A stretch of DNA of 64,000 nt from Litomosoides sigmodontis (Eukaryota; Nematoda; Chromadorea; Rhabditida; Onchocercidae). The stretch covers positions 3,196,865-3,260,864 of the forward strand of contig OY718806.1 of assembly GCA_963070105.1 (NCBI GenBank), read 5' to 3'. The position numbers and the translations under genes were made by a program. Under the pieces are notes generated by a model. It had not been told where the DNA came from, did no database searches, and saw only the letters and a program-made list of their open reading frames with translations. Position 1 is the first letter of the stretch; the number at the start of each line of letters is the position of its first letter. Positions 24,601-37,500 of the stretch are shown here, piece after piece.

Positions 24601-27600
24601 TATGAAAATACTTGAGCAACTCCTTGTTTCGTCATCATCCTCTGACGAGCTCGATTCCCCACTATTATCAGGAACAATTGACATGCGTACGAATGGACTC
24701 ATATGCATTTTCTGAAAATCACTTTTACATACCAAAGCCTTTTCTCTATGCTTGCAAGTGATTTAGTATCTGATAGTGTAAAAATAAGAAGACGTCACCT
24801 TCCCTAAATCGATAAGCTTCTTTGTCAAACTTCTTTCCGAACGCCACCTTTCATTTAAGCTAAGAAAAGAATCTGGGCTGAAAAAATCGAAGCACAGTTT
24901 TTAAGCACATGTCAACTGTCACCAAAGTGAAAAAAAAGCAGGAATCAAAAATACTTCTAAAAAAAAAGAAAAACTAACATCAAAGTAATGCTACCATGGC
25001 CATATATTAAACCATTAGATGTGTCGCCTTTTGCAACAGAAGATATGCAACGTGCACCATACATCGTTATTGAACCTTCACTATTCCTTAACTTATCTGG
25101 TGAAGAAATACAGCTTATACGCCGGGTGACCTCAAATAATTAAACGAATTAACATCAGAAATAAAATACGCATAGCTATAAATCATTTCAGATACAAGCA
25201 ATTACTTCATCTACAAAGTCGCTACACCAAGGCTTAAAATATTCCTGGTCACAACGACCTTCATTGCTGAATCTTTGTTTTCTTACAACGGCCTTATTTT
25301 TTTGCCGGATTTTACTTTCTTTGAAGCAATATTGAACCACAGAGAACACCAATAAAAGAAAAAATGATCGCATTACACCCTCTGAAAGCTAACTTGTTTC
25401 CACGACTTTTGTAACTTACATGGACAATTGTTTTTGAATCTTTATCGGTTTGCCTTGATGGAACACTTCTCAATGATTTACCACCCAAGATATGAGCGAA
25501 TTCTTCTCCCGAAAACGTAACACGGATAATTACATAATCATTCCTGCAAAGCTAAGCGCAGTACGGATCAAACAGCGATTCCAAGCCTTCATAAATGGTA
25601 TCAAATAAGTGAATGTACTCAATTGTATGAAAACTGTGCTAAATAGCTTCGTTACTCTAAATTATATCACCTGAAAAACTTTTACCTTTGCCTACCACTG
25701 CAGTGTAGCGGACAACCAATAGATAACGGCAAATCGATTGCAACAGGTTCCCCGCGATTATTTATCTGCATTTGCACTGTAGCGGAAGGAAGTCGCATCT
25801 AGATAATTTTATCTCGCATCTCTGCATATTCAAATTTTGTATAATTGACCAATGTAAAGGGTTACAATTTAAAAAAATAAAAAAACTAACAAAAACATGC
25901 GATAAGAAGAATAAAATTTACAATTTCGCTAAACACGCCATCCATTTCGCTTGAAAGGTATACAGTAATGACAGCATGTCGATTACCTGTAAATAATCGC
26001 TGTCATTGTTTATTCTATTATTGACATCAATTAAAAGCGTACCTGGTAATTCTTTATTCCGAACATCAATAAACTTGATCATTGAGGTAGCATGTGAGCA
26101 ATTAACATGTCTTCTTGCTTCTTTTGACAGAGCATCCATACCATTCGCTTTTCTACCTTCGTCCTCTTTAAGGGCACGTACCAAATACGAGACAGCTGTT
26201 GAACCTGACCTTATTTTTGGATTCTGAAACATATTTGCATATGAGTCACAACTAACCCAGAATGCAAAAGGAAATGGAAATCTAGTGAATAAAATATGAG
26301 ATGTCATAAGCACGTAAAACTTTGTACATTAAAAGTCGATACTTTTTTCAGTATTTCATTTCTTCTCCTGATTGCACGGAGTATATCCATGAGATGTTCA
26401 TGCTTGCGTAACTTCGATTTTATTCCAATTTTCCTCACAATTAATGGACAAAGGGGAGGCATGCAATTATCCCCTACTGATTGCTGCAACAATATAATGA
26501 ACATATGCTCTGGAATGGATACATCTTTCAAACATAAATAGAGATTTTTTGCATTTATATCAACAGTAATATAAACCAAAAGCAGCAGCAATATCTCAAC
26601 TTACAGCAGATCGCTTCATGTATATTAAATTCCTTTTTAAGAACGGTCTATATACTGGTCTTGTGCTACCAATTTGTGTATCAGGCAGTGACATATATCG
26701 GTAAAGTCGAATAGCCTCTGCAAGAGGACCTCGAAATATCATTTCTACTAGTTAATATAATAAGGTAAATTTCGAAAAGACAATGAAAGCTTTATTCACT
26801 AACATGACTAAAGACGCAAACAAAGAGCAAGTGCTAACGAACTTTTGAAATGCTGTTCCAAATCGATATCTGTCTTCTGAAGTTGTTGTTCTGTCAGAGA
26901 GTCACGTGTAGCATCCTGCAAAAACGAAAAGTAATGCAAACGATTTCATAAAGGCAAATGACATCTGTGATCTCAATTGTCAGACTGCATATGAGAACCT
27001 TCCTAAAATGACAGCTTATAAGTTTTGTAGAAAGACATAAGGCTCAGAATCCATGCTGCATATCAATAAAGAAAAATGTGGTACCTTAGTTAAGTTATTC
27101 TGCTGCAGAATCTCTTCAATTTCTGGCATGATATCACCGACAACTATTTCTACATTCTTAATATCATTCTTGTTGTAACATATACGGGTTCGTTTGGCAT
27201 TAACAGGTCCTGAACTAATACTTGCAGTATCATCATCACTATCGTCATCTTTACTACGACGTTCTTTCTTCTCTGAATCCATTAAAATACGGCAATATAG
27301 ATAACAAAAAAGGAAGAACGTACAAAAACAGTGAATTCGCTCCACATATTCACGAAATTCGGTTCATCCAAATAAAAAATTCAAAAGTTAACTGTTATGA
27401 AACTACAATTTACTTGCTGCAGAAATAGATACTGTTGAAATAAGAGGTATGACAGCAGCTGATGAGCCCCGACGCGAACGTATCGGTGCAAGATCGGGTG
27501 TGTAACGAGTCTTCTCTGTTGTTGTCCCATTACTCTGCTGCCTGAAAAACAAATCGAAATCTACTTTCTTTTATCCTACTATGAATTCTCTTTAGAATTC

Positions 27601-28018
27601 GTAGTAAGATAAAATGAGAAGACCGTTCGACACTTTCGGTACACTTTCCATTCGATAACGCTTATTTTAATAACGAATGATTTATGGCAGAACAGTTTCC
27701 CGAAATATAATAAACATAAGGTATAAATAACCTGGTTTTATAGGGTGAAGTTGAAGCGTATGTTCTGCAACCACTTGGACTATTTTTCACACTTGATGCA
27801 GCAATACTCCGTGTCTCCGCTCTACGAGGTTCTGTTAGAAGGAAAAATATTGGTTCTTGTTGGCGAAGTTAAATAATAATTAAATACGATTCTTCGCTTC
27901 CATTTCTGCCTTCATTCTATTAATTTCTAACTGCGTCAATTTATAAAATTATATAGAAATGAAACTGCACAGAAATCTTACCATCTTGACACCGAGTATT
28001 CCCCTTCTCAGGGCTCAT
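21681..28018 (-). CDS. suz12: Polycomb SUZ12 homologue (PRC2 core subunit)
   Basis: SUZ12 scaffolds PRC2, which methylates histone H3 Lys27. Twenty-seven exons join in phase on the minus strand (about 1,166 codons): 28018-27982, 27831-27732, 27541-27414, 27272-27085, 26915-26843, 26744-26605, 26483-26343, 26223-25987, 25798-25686, 25543-25420, 25379-25206, 25130-24979, 24877-24799, 24711-24621, 24541-24390, 24291-24224, 24140-23989, 23908-23670, 23578-23402, 23210-23029, 22922-22827, 22710-22611, 22505-22386, 22286-22105, 22037-21887, 21820-21740, 21704-21681. Matches to human SUZ12, in order: an N-terminal motif (IRLYRYMS...KRNLIYMKRS), YRFITRYNDESNT before the finger, the finger (CFFC...H), then KHFDGSYEGP, and the VEFS box (EWLREFIIRQIEDFLDLS, EKDFMSLW, NAWVFHLTALHEKEALD). 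The finger's last His is Tyr. The protein is longer than human SUZ12 (739 aa); the added length is N-terminal, central and C-terminal low-complexity sequence. The exon at 25379-25206 is the least certain. The ATG lies 9 nt after an attattcag acceptor, a likely spliced-leader site. Reading through the weak donor at 21886 would end the protein at 21881. Confidence 0.88.
27569..27614. repeat. 21-bp hairpin in a suz12 intron
   Basis: The left arm (27569-27589) and right arm (27594-27614) are reverse complements at 19 of 21 positions around a 4-nt loop (cttt). The arms contain GAATTC-like cores. The hairpin lies in the intron between exons 27831-27732 and 27541-27414, about 30 nt upstream of the 3' splice site in the direction of transcription. 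Confidence 0.8.
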
Positions 28019-30268
28019 CGTTGCTCGCTGAATAATTACACATTCAGCGGTCAATAGACAGACATACCTAGAATAATTTAGGAGTATTCAGAATGATTCT
28101 CCTAACAGCTCATGAAATGTACAAACCTGTAATCTCTGCTTACCAATCACTTCACAAACTGGTGTCGCCCCTCCCCCCCTTCAACTACTGTTAAGCGGTC
28201 ATTGCGTAACGTACCCCACGCATCCGTGTGCTATGCAATATAATGAAAATGGTAAATGCCACCTGCGTTGCGTGCAAATTTCGCTTTGGGACCAACGCGC
28301 TCGTGTCGAATTTTTGAGCGCGTACTCCCACCTAATTTTGCTTAAGAAATACCCTAACTACATCAATATGCATCCTACAGGTCAGTGTACAGTGCACGTT
28401 ACTGTGTGTATGATATGTATGCATATGCCCTTTTCCCATTTCCAACATTTATAAGTTATTGTGTGATCTGTTTGTCGCCCTAAGTTCTTAGCGATCAACA
28501 AGATCGCACTTTAATGACTAAAATTCTGGCCCCCTTCCCCGTCCGCTCCCCCTCCCCCCTCCCCAAAAAAGAAAGAAAGCATATCACTGCAGAATGACGA
28601 GATCTAGCAAATCCACTGAACGATAGTATGCTACGCATCGCAAAAAAAGAAACTGCTCGTAATTTATGACGCAACAATATGGGTCATTTTTAGCGAAACA
28701 ATGCACTTTTGCACTACAACCTACAGCACTGACCTGAAGGAGCTATGAATACAGCTAGTTATTGACGTGTTCTAAATTCATTGTAGAACCATTCTTTTTA
28801 AAATTGTACTCGATTGTCTTTCCAGGTCATGTTGGTAAGAAAAAGCGAGGAAACAGAACTGCCATAAAATGTTCCCGTCAACACAATCACTTATTGCTGG
28901 CGTTTTCACGATATTCCATTTACAGTTTCTGCATGGGAGAAATGAAGGGAAGGTTTGCTTATCCTACCTGCCCCTCAATTGTTAAAAAAGAACAAATCAG
29001 AGAACCTGTATGCTCAGAGAGATCCATCCCCTTCTATCTGTTAACTTCTGAAGCTTAGTGTTCCGTTGTTCACCATTGTTTTGCACTGTGTACTTCTCTG
29101 TGAGCTTCACCAAATGGTAAAAGCTTAGCTACCTTCTAGCTACCTATTTATCAGTCATTTCCTCAATGGTGACACTTTGCTCGTAATTTCTCATGAGTAA
29201 GACAAGCTGTTACTCCTCCTCATCATGCAACACTTTTGAAAAGTTGGAGAAAGAAGACACACCTGTTACCTGCCGTGTAGTTCACGTATTGCGCTCAAAA
29301 TGTCTCGTAGCCATGCATTTTTTCCTTCTCCCTCTCTCTCTCTCCCTCTTTTGTTTAGCTTTGCAAAGAAAACGCGATACGTCTGTGTATGGTTTCCTTT
29401 TCAGCGTACAATCTGAGCCATTTCCTCTTCTTCGTCTCGAACTTTCAAACATTTCCTAAACTTTTCGCTTACCATTTATATATCAAACAAAATAACCGGC
29501 TAAATAAAACTTTTTTTTGAAAAGCAAAATTCAATATTGTAGCACCTGAAATTTGCTTTACTTTACTAAGCTTTTAATTTCTTTTTTTTGAAAAAACATG
29601 GCTTTATCAATACCCTGATAAGTAATTGAAGTTTTACTTTTACTTTCGACATCAATCCAAGAAGATAACGCTGAGTTATGCACTTTCCAGACCAATGATT
29701 TTCAACCGCACCGATGTGGTCGAATTTCGATTTTATTGTATTCACATGATGACGACCTTTGGTCACCTGGAATCTTTCCACAACAGATTGTCATCCATTG
29801 AATAGTAACGAAAGAAAATTTTGTGAAAAACGAGGATGGGATGGGATGGGATAAGTATTTGCAACTATTGCAACAAGCTGAAAAAAAATGAAATCCAAGG
29901 TGGAAATGAAGCAGAAAATAACATTTGCTTACTGTTACTGAGCCGGGGGAGTAGGTAATCTTCCAGGTCATCCATCCACTGCTCTTGTTTTACTGTCGTG
30001 GCCAACTTATTTGACGCGATGCTAATGCGTAGGAATTGGTAGTTCCTGAGGACGACTGACATAACGCAACTGTCCAGCGAACTAACAGCGAAGACTGCTG
30101 AGAAGTTGAATAGCACATCCATGGCCGATTAACGTGGGAATATCTTAGTGATACGGTAGCGATTCTTCTGAGAACGGCGTCATCATGTAACTGTGTAGGC
30201 TAACACTTTCTCATGTATCCTTCCTCTTAGTCGTTGAATGCTGTAGCTTTCCAACTCGTGTTAATAAT
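28019..30268. promoter_or_regulatory. Divergent intergenic region, suz12 and the 30269 gene
   Basis: The two flanking genes are transcribed away from this 2.25-kb gap, so their promoters should lie here. A GC-richer part at 28140-28330 sits just upstream of suz12. A polypyrimidine tract (28527-28565) and a CT-rich tract (29326-29352) are present. Open frames at 28233-28454, 28762-29058 and 29193-29459 have no supporting features, and I see no gene. Confidence 0.4.
28527..28565. repeat. Polypyrimidine-rich tract
   Basis: An almost pure C/T run on the plus strand (with blocks such as ccccctcccccctcccc) is followed by an A-rich purine run (aaaaaagaaagaaag). It is a candidate triplex-forming or promoter-type element upstream of suz12. 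Confidence 0.7.
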
Positions 30269-31997
30269 ATGCCTCGCCAATTCTGTTCCCACTGTGGGGC
30301 TGATACTGTACTCGTTGAATCACTCGCTTTCGACTACCATGTTAAATGGTGGAAGACAATGGAGGAACAAGCAATGGTAATAGTTCTTCCTGGATATTTC
30401 TCTTCCTTTCGTGTCACTCACTTTCACATATATTTCACAATATGAGCAATTTGTAAAAACAGACTTGACTGTTATAAGTGTGGCACTAAGGGCTAGATGA
30501 GGATCAATTTGGTTGCAGTGCTCATGCAACCATGGATTTTTACAATTGCAGCATTTTCTCGGAGTAACTGTAAGCATATTGTAGTACTCGGTGAAATTAG
30601 TGAAAAAACAAAAGCTTAAAGGGACAGTTATAAAGACAGCTATCTTAATTAACGGTTACTGAATTAAATGGCAATTCACTGATTTCCGGCGGAACTCATT
30701 AGCAGTTAAGTCTAACAGCTTCACTAATGGATGATTATTTTTGCCGAAGTATTGGGTGTATAAAATTGTTTATGAAAACTGAAATGGAACATGCATTTCA
30801 ATTAATAGTGTCATTTTTCCGGCGAAATATGAAGATGCAAGGAAGTACGATTTCGTCGCCCGTTCTATTGAGTTTTGAAGAAATGGAGAAAAGCAAGAAC
30901 ATCAATCATTCGATGCTATCTTCGTGGAAAATACGAGGAAACTGTCTGGGATATGTCATCGACAGATTTCACTATGCAAGTTTCTGCTGCATTGAATTAG
31001 ATTGAGTGTTCTTTTGCTCCAATAATTTCCTGGATTTTGCTTTTGCTACCTTATTTTTTTCGAACGATGAAAGTTATTGTTTTTAAGGAGGGAATGGGAA
31101 AACAATATCGGAGATGCCGAACATAAAAATTTCGTAAATTTCATATTGTACTATACATTTATACTGTTTTTTATGTCAGTGAAATGATTTGTTCTAAGCA
31201 GGTTGTTATGATTTCAATTACAATGTATGATCATAACGTATGCACTGTAAGAGATTCAGTGCAAAAAAAAAGATCTGCGAAGTTTTTCTTTAATTCACAA
31301 AGTCTCAGAATTACAAATTTAGATGAACGACATACGTTTACAGATTGTACAGCATTTGAGCAATGCTCGAAACCTTTTAACTGTTCTTGCTGGGCATGAG
31401 CACGATTCGTTCCGTCAAAACAAAACTGAAATTCATGACGTCAGTCAGCAGCAGTAATATTATTTTTCCTAAATGTTTTCAATAACTGAAAACAGATTCC
31501 CAACGTTGATCCGGAATCGTTCAGATTTCTGGCAACATCTTCGATACAACGTTTAAATGTTAATGTAAGTTATGTGGAGTTCTTTGCAATGGTAAATTTT
31601 AAGTGAAAATACTGGGAAATTTTCTGGAAGAAGGTGATTTATTAGATGAAGCAGCAGGCTGAAGTTTATGTGATTCAAGACACTCCTCGTGGATTTGTCT
31701 TTTCTGATACTCAACCGTTGAATGATACGCAAATACACTTAATCGTTCGCTCATCTGTTTACTCTAGGGTTGTTTTTGACTCTGGAGGACCATCAAGCAC
31801 CGCTTTTCTACGTAACCTGCCTCCCACTTCTGTTTTTTTTTAGTATTTAATTTTTTCCATCTCCATGTTTTCTCCTCCTCCGATATATCAAAATCAGAAT
31901 TTAGGAAAACGATGAGTATTTTGCAAAAACTTCCTCAGAAATGGAGGAAAAAGCAGAAATTGCAGTCTCGATTGAAAGTGATAATTATTGTAGGTAA
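30269..31997 (+). CDS. Unrecognised 184-aa protein, N-terminal CxxC
   Basis: Six exons join with every intron in phase 0: 30269-30376, 30881-30979, 31353-31439, 31496-31564, 31658-31756 and 31905-31997, giving 184 aa. The start is MPRQFCSHCGADT; the CSHC pair could be half of a zinc ribbon, but no second CxxC pair follows. Readable segments include LRGKYEETVWDMSSTDFTMQ, LSNARNLLTVLAGHEHDSF, PNVDPESFRFLATSSIQR, EVYVIQDTPRGFVFSDTQPL and an acidic C-terminus (EMEEKAEIAVSIES). The protein looks soluble, with no signal peptide or membrane segment. Exon 5 could instead end at 31768, adding four codons. The family is not recognised. The evidence is that six short open segments share one consistent phase, each with credible AG and GT borders, in otherwise stop-rich DNA. 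Confidence 0.6.
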
Positions 31998-34553
31998 GTA
32001 CTATTACTTCACTGCTTAATCAGATACACAAGTGCTAAAAACAATTTCCAAGCCTGTTGCTCGAATTGAAGCAACAATTTTATCCCAGAAGTTTCATTAA
32101 TAGTGATTGAAACTTGGATAGAAAACTGTAACTTGATTGAGGCGAAATGCTCTTTATTGTTGCACAAAGCTTTTCGTCTCAGATAACCCGCGCTGAGTTT
32201 TTCTGAATTCCAAATTGTCCTCTCATTCAAATACCAAATGATTGTTTCCCAGTCCGCAAATTTTGCTAGCCGTTATCACGCATCGTCTCAAACTTTTCTG
32301 TTCCCTCTATACTCGTTGTTATTTTCAAACAAATTTTTCAACTCTGATAATGTGTAGAAGTATATAAGCAGTTCAATTATTGTCTGTGCAGTTGAACATC
32401 ATTTCAATTGTCGAATTTAAAATGTTGAGAAAAAAATTCGTTGCATGATAATTACTGGTTAAAAAAGACAAATCTCAGTCGATCTGGCAGTCTTCTATGA
32501 CGTTCGAAGAATCTATCATCAAGAATAAAATGTCATGACAACGCACCATTAGGTCTGCTTGATGAAAGCGACTGTAAGATATCATAGGTGTATCGTAAGG
32601 CAATTTTCCTCTCATAAGATTTATTGCTCCTTTCTCAAAACTTACATTAACTGACGAATTGACTCTTTCTGATCATCTCCTTGCAATAGATCAAGGACTT
32701 TTTAGAGCGTATGCATTTACTACAATTATTATAATACTTTTCATTCCTTTTCAAATGTTATAAACGATGACAGGAAGGATTAAAAATGCAAATGAGGAAG
32801 CTGTTGGAATTAACTAACAAGTTTTGCTTAATTCGAACTATCCTCAATTCCCCAGCAATATGCCTATATGTATATATAGCCATATAAATAAATATGCTTT
32901 AACGTTTCAGAATTTAACCATACGCTCGACAAACAAACATGTTATACATCATACTGAATTCCTTCCTACATTCTCTTGTTCACATTTCAAGAAAATTTAT
33001 TGCCCTTCTGCAAAAATTTTTTCCTTCATTACTTCTCTAATTTTAGCTTAGAAGTGCAGCACCCTAATTGCACAAAACTTAACAATGCAAATTAATCTGA
33101 CTATTGGAATTATAGTGAACAGGTTGCGATAAAACAATCACTAAGCAACTGTAAATAAGATTAAAAAAATAAGCCAAATGTTTGGCCGTTTGTTCGGACC
33201 AGCCAACATCAAAAATATCAAATAAAATTTAAGCGTTTTTTTAAGCGAAAATTCGAATAATAGAAGTGGTGAAAAGCACAAAGAGACTGAAAAAAAATCA
33301 TGAATTTGATTAATTGGAGATGTTTGAAGAGCATGGTTTAAAAATTTGAAACATGTGTTAGTACTAAGACAACCGGTTTTATTGCATGAAATCAATTTAA
33401 ATGGTAGTAATTCAGTGAGAAAACATGATCACTTCCATGCTGCGGCAAATTCAATGATAACGGCAAAAAGAGAATTGTACGCTAGATGAGTGATGTCAGA
33501 AGCAATAAATTTGTCGTTTTTCAACTGAGTTAAATTAGTCGTTTCTATCCCAAGGAATCAAACTGCCAAGGGTTTTGAGAAAGACAGTGCATTGTAGTAA
33601 ACTGCTGATTTCTTTCCATCCTAAACAATATAATTGATTATATTTTATTTATTGGAAGAATTCCTTGCTGCAATAGCCTAGCCTGCCTTACACGATTCAT
33701 GAACGGGAGAAGACGAAAGGAACGATTTTTTTTAGCCCTTTTTTTGCGTGTTGTCTTTCGTAGGAGCGTTTGAAATGACGGATCTTACGAGTCTGTGGGA
33801 TAATCGGTGGAAGGTAGGGATGAACATAGGAGCATCGACAGCACAGCACCACTACCGTGTTCCTCTGTGCTGAGATATGCTGAGTGTCGTGTGACGATGG
33901 AGAGAGACGTTTCATTTGTAAGGTCATCATCATCATCATCATCATCACCACCACCACCACCACCACCACCAAGTGCTCCTTCGCATTAAATCAAACCGCG
34001 TCATCACAGTACACGTAAATAACATGAACGGAAAGATATATTACGCAAAGTAATGTGAATTCCTGTTGCTTTCATTTATTTACATGGAGAGGAAAGATAG
34101 CTTCGTCTATGCAACTAACAATAATGGCATTGAGACGATCCCTGAAGATGCAATAACCAATTGTTACAGTGCTGTTTAAGGTTGACGTCATACATCCTGA
34201 AGTTCTTGTTAAGATCAATTTCTTCCAAGCGACAGCGACAAGGTGCGTCTAATATAGTTAGCACTAAATAATTAGCCGATAGCTGCCGGCGGTAAATGAG
34301 CTGACGCGCTAGTTGCCGCTTGAGTGGGTGCAAATGCAGCAGTAGCGCGTTTATGTGTGCAGGTAGGTAGGTATATGTGCATGTCAGTTGTGTGCATTGC
34401 TGTAATTTGCTGTGTCCCCTTACCTCCGCAACCGAAGCAGCGACGGAGACAGCGACCACGACGACAAGGAAGGAGGAGGACAGTGCGGAGTTGGTGCTCT
34501 CGTGTCATCACACACATACGCATTTTGTCTAAGGGCTGTCACCGTGTGCGGTC
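31998..34553. other. Intergenic, upstream of the claudin-like gene
   Basis: No gene is supported. The stretch contains a TCA/ACC trinucleotide repeat (33922-33970). Its last ~300 bp (34240-34553) become visibly GC- and CpG-richer, as expected for the promoter and 5' UTR of the claudin-like gene. Confidence 0.45.
33922..33970. repeat. (ATC)n-(ACC)n trinucleotide repeat
   Basis: About eight TCA units pass directly into about eight ACC units. The open frames across it (poly-Ser then poly-Pro on plus; poly-Val then poly-Met on minus) are treated as repeat artefacts. Confidence 0.9.
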
Positions 34554-37500
34554 ATGTGGTCCTCGCCTTTATTGTTGTCCCTCACAAGCGTTTTTGGCCT
34601 GCTAGGTCTAGCGTTGATCACATTGGCTTTGACTACTGACTCATGGACCGATTATCAGGTATCATTTCTACCCTATTATAAATTCCTTCTTCCGCCAATT
34701 CCGTCTGCTTTACTACCCAGATTAATTTATAGCGGCAATGACCTTCGTCTGCAACTCCCTAGCGCAACTCTTCTGACATCATTCAGAAGTGAATTACTAC
34801 CATTTGGGTGTTCTAATGAGCTGCTAAAGTTTGCTGTAGAATGGGTCTAACTAATTAGCTCTAATATAATTAGCATCAGAAGTGATAGAAACTACTACAG
34901 TGATCTGAAAGTGCACATTTTAAATGATTTTTGTTTAAGACGAAGATCAAGCAACAAGCAAATCTGTCCCTAACTGATCCAGTAAACATCTAACTTAACT
35001 TTTATTACTATTACTACATTTCCGCCGTGTTTTTGTCTAAATTCAGTGCTGTGAGGTTTGTGCAACAATAACAGTCATTTATTGCACTTTCACGTATAAT
35101 ATGTACATACCTATTCACACCACATTATCCGTCACTTATTATCATCAATTTACGTTAATTTTTATTACTATCAAATTGATAGTTAGTCTTAGATTGTGCT
35201 CAGTTGAGGGATTGTGTATGCGACGCTCACAACTAATTAATTGGTGACAACTTAGTATGAGATCTTACGCATTTAGGAGTGTTGAAGTTGTGTTTTACAG
35301 TTGTTAGAATCACCATTGAAATGCTTCTGAAGTTGGAAAGGTGAAACAATCGATTTTACAACCTGATCTGATCACGATGTCCCGTAGAGTGTTCTTTGTC
35401 TAATCGATTTAAAACATTACTGAGCACTTTATGTCTAGCAATTCGCTGCTCGCTTAAAAACTATGTGATCTCTTTGTAAAACTAAATTTTTCTTCGTTTA
35501 AAAACTATGTGTCGCTTGTTAGAGAATGAAATTAAAATAAATTGCTAACAACTTGTCCACTTTTTTCTTTCGCTACATCAGATAAAGAAGATGACGAAAA
35601 AAATTCCCCTTCAACTGAATGTGTTTCACGAAAGATTATTTGCTTTCATTTCTTCTACCTCCTCGAAAAACATTTGACCAATTCTTCTTCGATGTCACTG
35701 TCACTCGTTCATGGATGTTATCAGCAAATCACCGTTACTGCACTCACTATTTGTAGAAATAAAAAGTCATTGACTGATTCATTTCTTTTTTTTGTACGAT
35801 AGGTAGAAGTACAAACTTGCTGCATCCAAAAAAAAAAACCTTACAATTAATTTTCCAAATAGTCAAATCTTTGAAAAATTTGTCCACTTTTTAATGCTGA
35901 AATATCATCCCCTAGTGTTAATGTGTGGTTCAAGACGTTCATAAAAAAATTCTATGTATTTACATCATCGTGGTGATAATTTTTATGTCAAAGTTGTTGG
36001 AATGTTCAAAGTTTTCCAAATATCACACCACAATTGGTAGATTTTTATTTTTTACTCGGTGAATGCTAGACGCTAGTATGCGTGTATGTTGATTGTGGGC
36101 AGATATCAAATTATTGCTAAATAAAATGTTCCATGGGAATAATATTGCTCATTGAAATATCAGCTCATCAGAAATTGAAACTTCTTTCAAAATTAGCTGC
36201 TCATTGAAGTGAGAATTAATTAGTAAATTCCCCAAAGTAAATTTTTTTATTCGTTACAGAGCTCACAACGTTTTCTCACAAATTCCCTATCATTACCTTT
36301 ACTATGAAGCATTTCATCCGAAAATTTTTTCTTTACCTAATATTTTCAAGTAACATCTGGATTTTAACTTCTGCAGTAAAAGCATCTGTCTTTGTTAGCT
36401 AAAACTATTTCCTTTATTTTATAACTTGTAAATTGAGATGACTGGTGGCGGCACTTTTTGAATTTTTTAATGAGTTTGTCAGATTTAGTAACTTATATAA
36501 TAGTGGCATACAATAATGAATTTAAGAAACAATCAGTAGTTTAGATATCTTTTGCACATGAAATTTTTAGAAGATTGATTTTTTTTAAAAAAAAAAGTCC
36601 TTAAAGCTACTGAAAAGTCAAATTGAAATTTTATACATTACTGCAATGTTTGATTTGCATTCAAAAGGAATACTTGAAATAAAGCATAGTGGCAAACGTA
36701 ACAACAAAATTAAAATCAAAGACGACAAACACTGCTGAGAATGGAGGAAGTTTGTTAAATTTCGAGTTGATTTATATGAAATTACACCTTCTGCTTAAGC
36801 TATACATGTCTGCAAAAAATGTAGTGACAGTAAAAATACCATGCGAGACAGTGTGGTTTGAACGTTGTGAAATGAAAGTCGGTATCTATTTTATTGCTTG
36901 TATGAAGACAGGATCAGTCAGATGCGATAAGAAGCACTAAATTAAAATGATCAAAGAACGGATCTTATCATTTACCAGTATTATTTATTTATTGAATCAT
37001 TACGAATTGTCTAAAAGAAGTTTGAAATTAATTTATCTGTGAGTTTCAGGTAAATCGACGAGAAATAATCAATGCTATGAATCGAAATTCGAAACTAAAT
37101 GCTCGTTTAAAAGATAACGTTGTAAGGAATCCACTGTACTTCTCACGCAGTTATGGTCTTTTTCTTATATGCTTTTCGGATGCTGTGCCCTCAGGTAAGG
37201 GATTTATTAAATTTGATTTATGCGCGCTTCATTAAGCAGATACTAATCTGCTTTCTCTGTTTAGTGATGATCTTTTTTACTTAGTCATACTAGCAAAGAT
37301 TGACATTTTATCTTTTCCTATTCAATTACTTATCTCAATATTATCTTGATTGAAGGTAAACTTCAAATTATTTTTGATACCAGTTTTTCACTGGTTGTTT
37401 TGGAGGGTGGAGATTTCAGAAAAGTGCATATTGTCGACAATTGATTTTATAACTCGTAAATAGAGATGACTAGTAGCAGTATTTTTTTGAGTTTTGCACT

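Noticed and set aside
25188..25373. Hydrophobic frame beginning MRSFFLLLVFSV as a separate secreted protein
   Set aside because: It sits within the SUZ12 gene in the correct phase; the apparent signal peptide is the 5' end of an exon or adjacent intron sequence.
33697..33989. Poly-Ser/Pro and poly-Val/Met open frames
   Set aside because: Produced by the ATC/ACC trinucleotide repeat; no splice context or conserved residues.
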